Shown here piece by piece: positions 61,587 to 64,000 of a stretch of DNA of 64,000 nucleotides; position 1 is the stretch's first letter, and each line of letters begins with the position of its first letter. Origin of the DNA: Symsagittifera roscoffensis. Taxonomy: Eukaryota; Xenacoelomorpha; Acoela; Convolutidae. The position numbers were made by a program, and so were the translations under genes. The notes beneath the pieces are model-generated. The model saw nothing but the letters and a program-made list of their open reading frames with translations. It ran no database searches and had not been told where the DNA came from. The stretch covers positions 20,954,596-21,018,595 of the forward strand of contig NC_087067.1 of assembly GCF_963678635.1 (NCBI RefSeq), read 5' to 3'.

Positions 61587-63802
61587 TCAATGTCGCGATC
61601 CCCGAACAGGCCACGAGTTCCGAGGAGCACCTTGAGGCGAGTCGTCGAGTGCAGGGAAATCGGAGGAATTGGCGGGATCCCAGGGCGCGTCTCGGACCAT
61701 GAATCCGGTGGACTCGCGATGACGCCCATTAACGGAGGCCTTGCCGTTCATGTGATTCCTGGAGGAGGGATGAGTGTACTCAGATTCGATATCTTCATCT
61801 CCGAACTCGAGCATCTGTAAACAATCCATTTGTATAGAATTACAAGATGAAAACCCTGCGGTGGTTTTTAAAACATAGCCAACGCACAGTAGGAAAAGAG
61901 CCATGAACGCAAGGAAACCAAAAACACGGACTTAATTTTTTGAAAACATAGCCAACAGACACTTAGAAAAGAGTCAATGAACGCAAGTAAACAAAAAAAG
62001 CATTCAAATTTCAAAAAACATAGCCAACTGACAGTTGGAAAAGAGTAATGAACGCAGGGAAACTGAAAAAAAAACCGACTGGTTTTTCAAAAATCTTCAA
62101 CTTTTGAATTTCGAAGAATTAAATAGATAGCCTTAAACTCTTGTAGAACAATTTGTGAACACTTTTTCGTTGAAATTAACCCAATTTGATAAAATTGGAT
62201 CAATGGGTAAACTTTTATTTTGCTGGGAAATCTGATAGTTAATTTCCATTTTCGAAATTAGAAGTCGATCACGTTTTCGTGACCTTTACACTTTTGCTGT
62301 TCGATAGTGGAGTTTACCCTCCTTGTAACAATGGAAATGCACTGAACTTAAACAGAAATCACAAGTCAAACCGCGAAAAAAACAAAAAAAATCATCAAGA
62401 CCTATATAAGTGTTTTCACTACGTTCATTACTCAAAATAGATGCCCTTTAATCTCTATGAACTTCTAGAACAAATTTTTTGATAACATTAACCCAACTTG
62501 AAAAAACTGGATCAATATGTAAAGTTTTTATTCAGCTGGAAATCTAAAAACTGAATTCTATCTACTTAAGAGACTAGAAATTGTTCACTTTTTGCGCCAT
62601 TTCCACGTTCGTATTAAGAGAGTGCTATTTACGTAACTTTCAGCAGATGAATTTCAATTGAACTCAAAAAGTGCATTTATACCTAAATGCACTCATAAAT
62701 GCATTAAGATTTATGAATGCACATCTGTAGTTTATTAGAGAATTTTATAACTTTTTCCTGAAATCTTTTCTGGACCTTAACACTTTTGCTGTTCGTTCGA
62801 TAGTGGAATTTGGCTTCCTTTTAACAAAAATAATGAACCGAAATTGAAAAGAAATCAAAATTGAAACGAAAAAGAGTAAATTTGAGCCTGAACAAATTTT
62901 GAGACTTTTCCTGAAAAAAAAAACAAGAAAAATCATTGCGATCTATATAAGAGTCTGAATTACGTTCATCAACTCTTTAAAAACTTCAACATATGGAGTT
63001 CAAAGTAAATTATATGGCCTTAAAGCTTTTTGAATTTCTAGAAAATTTATGAGTGACTTTTTTGATAAAATTAGCCTACGTTGAGACACAGAGGCGAAGT
63101 TGCACTTCGCATACACAAGCAAAAATATGACCAAGAACTCTACTGGGAAAAACTGAATGAGTAAAACTTTGAGTCTACAAAGTTTCTTAAGTGACGCACG
63201 CCAATTATGAGTCTACAAAAATGCTAAGTGACGCAAGCCACTAATGATGCATTAGCAGTACCAGTCAATTTGAAAAAAAAAATGTACCAACTAACATGCC
63301 TCAATGTATAGAGCGGATGCATTTTAAATATTATACGAAAAAGTTCATTAAAACATCCGACCCTGCCCAGGTTCGAACCATCTTATTTCGTTGCGGGTCT
63401 CCTTACCTACCTCTACGCTACAGATCCATGATACCTTAAAGCTGAAGTGCTATTTGTAATACAAGAGACTGTTTTTGATATCCTTAGCGTTAGCTGTACT
63501 TAATAGCTGGTTATTGATCAAAATGAACACTTCCAAAATGAACACTACAATTTGCGACTTATGTTGGAAAAAAAAGAGAGTTGATACTATTACACAATCT
63601 TTGCTTGTGTAAAAACTGAATCAATAGGTAAAACTTTTATTCCACTGGGAAATTAAATTGCACTTTCGAAACTAGAAATCGATCACGAGAAATGCGCCAA
63701 CTGCAAAATTGCTCGTTGAAAACTGCTTACATATTCTTCGGCCAAGCAGAGCAGCTTGTCTCTGCATTCGTCTACGGGATCAGCAGGGCCAGTAATAGTG
63801 AC
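61587..63802 (-). CDS. HDLBP: Vigilin (HDLBP), last two exons; gene continues past the right edge
   Basis: Minus strand. The penultimate exon is 63802-63731 (acceptor GTTTCAG, donor TAT/GTAAGC, 24 codons). The last exon is 61814-61587 (acceptor GTTTACAG, 75 codons and TGA). The first encodes the end of a KH domain (VTITGPADPVDECRDKLL) followed by LAEEY, matching the final KH domain of vigilin. The last carries the conserved vigilin C-terminus: GFMVRDAPWDP (human GFVVRDAPW), an acidic Phe-Pro motif (DFPALDD) and a basic end. Vigilin is a cytoplasmic and ER-associated multi-KH protein that binds mRNA and tRNA. AATAAA follows at 61449-61444. The remaining KH exons lie beyond base 64000. The intron is filled with inverted copies of the abundant repeat. 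Confidence 0.85.
61870..63090. repeat. Cluster of abundant-repeat copies in the last vigilin intron
   Basis: At least three copies or parts run in succession: 61870-62070 (ACATAGCCAACAGACA start piece, repeated three times), 62100-62620 and 62760-63080. The core TTTTCGAAATTAGAAGTCGA and the ACTTTTGCTGTTCGATAGTG piece are well preserved near 62250-62310. This cluster shows the family's 5' part (CATAGCCAACTGACAGTTGG) most clearly. Confidence 0.65.
63359..63427 (-). pseudogene. tRNA-like sequence, probably a pseudogene or SINE head
   Basis: Minus strand, 69 bases: GGATCTG at the 5' end pairs with CAGGGTC at the 3' end (six of seven, counting G-T). The A box TAGCGTAGAGG and B box GGTTCGAACCT are perfect or near perfect. 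The T stem is poor. No anticodon is assigned. Confidence 0.5.
63590..63700 (-). repeat. Abundant repeat, 3' core only
   Basis: AAAACTGAATCAATAGGTAA, CCACTGGGAAATTAAATTGC and ACTTTCGAAACTAGAAATCGATCACG-like text, ending 32 bases before the vigilin exon. Confidence 0.6.
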
Positions 63803-63885
63803 CTGAAACAAACAAGCAAACCCTATTGCAATTACGATTCTGCGTCATAGAAAAGTACTGGGGCAAATTTAAGAACCGGCTGACT

Positions 63886-64000
63886 TATTCCGACCATTGA
63901 AAATGAGGAGGAACTTAGTCTTAGGGTGTGTTTATTTTTTTCTTTTTTTTTCCCACGCAAACTCAGGTACCACAAATAATCACCGAAATGGTTCGAGTGA
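63886..64000 (+). mobile_element. MITE-like repeat, copy 4 (GTTCCGACCAT family), cut by the window edge
   Basis: The left end TATTCCGACCATTGAAAATG is followed by GAGGAACTTAGTCTTAGGGT and ACTCAGGTACCACAAATAAT, as in copies 2 and 3. It lies in the next vigilin intron. Confidence 0.65.

Noticed and set aside
61512-61820. Plus-strand 102-codon frame rich in Arg, Gly and Pro
   Set aside because: It is the antisense of the vigilin terminal exon, whose minus-strand reading has the conserved VRDAPW motif, splice site and poly(A) signal.
1-64000. CRISPR arrays, bacterial operons, integrons or phage genes
   Set aside because: Introns, LINEs and animal genes throughout; no regularly spaced direct repeats with unique spacers.

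Overview
The window is AT-rich nuclear DNA from an animal. It carries spliced, single-copy eukaryotic genes (CDC40/PRP17, COP9 signalosome subunit 6, vigilin) and a receptor ectodomain of the ErbB/EGFR family, which points to Metazoa. Introns are mostly GT-AG. Gene starts tend to lie a few bases after a 3' splice-site-like AG. I cannot name the phylum from the sequence. Roughly half to two thirds of the window is intron or intergenic DNA filled with degenerate repeats.

Layout. (1) 1-7.9 kb, + strand: two neighbouring genes encode an unfamiliar helical-repeat protein family built from units of about 27-31 residues. The first is cut by the window edge and ends at 2399. The second (2814-7872, three exons, 1408 residues predicted) is complete and ends in a coiled region and a Gly/Cys-rich tail. 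A decayed fragment of the same family lies at 21.4 kb. This family is the best candidate here for something undescribed. (2) 8.7-9.5 kb: a short hAT-like element with a transposase fragment. (3) 12.0-14.7 kb, +: CDC40/PRP17, a second-step splicing factor. (4) 15-26 kb: repeat arrays, a 1.75-kb hAT element with a perfect 8-bp target duplication, large inverted repeats, and some orphan exon-like segments on the + strand, the last resembling the C-terminus of an FtsH/AAA metalloprotease. (5) 26.9-47.2 kb, +: CSN6 in nine exons that join in frame to 372 residues. Its introns hold two LINE copies, a tRNA-like sequence and an apparent alternative terminal exon with its own AATAAA. (6) 47.4-58.3 kb, -: an ErbB-like ectodomain with a signal peptide but no transmembrane segment or kinase. 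It ends in a stop followed by AATAAA and is convergent with CSN6 (192 bp between stop codons). (7) 61.6-63.8 kb, -: the last two exons of vigilin (multi-KH RNA-binding protein), which continues past the right edge.

The named genes act in separate processes (pre-mRNA splicing, cullin deneddylation, RNA binding, growth-factor signalling), and I see no operon logic. Interspersed families include a MITE with GTTCCGACCAT-type ends, an hAT-type MITE with CAGGCGCGGA ends and 8-bp duplications, a very frequent unit carrying a TTTCGAAACTAGAAGTCGAT-like core, and 'CCCTGCCAAATCTG' tandem arrays. Exon limits were placed by eye from splice consensus, reading frame and remembered family conservation. No alignment or expression data were used.
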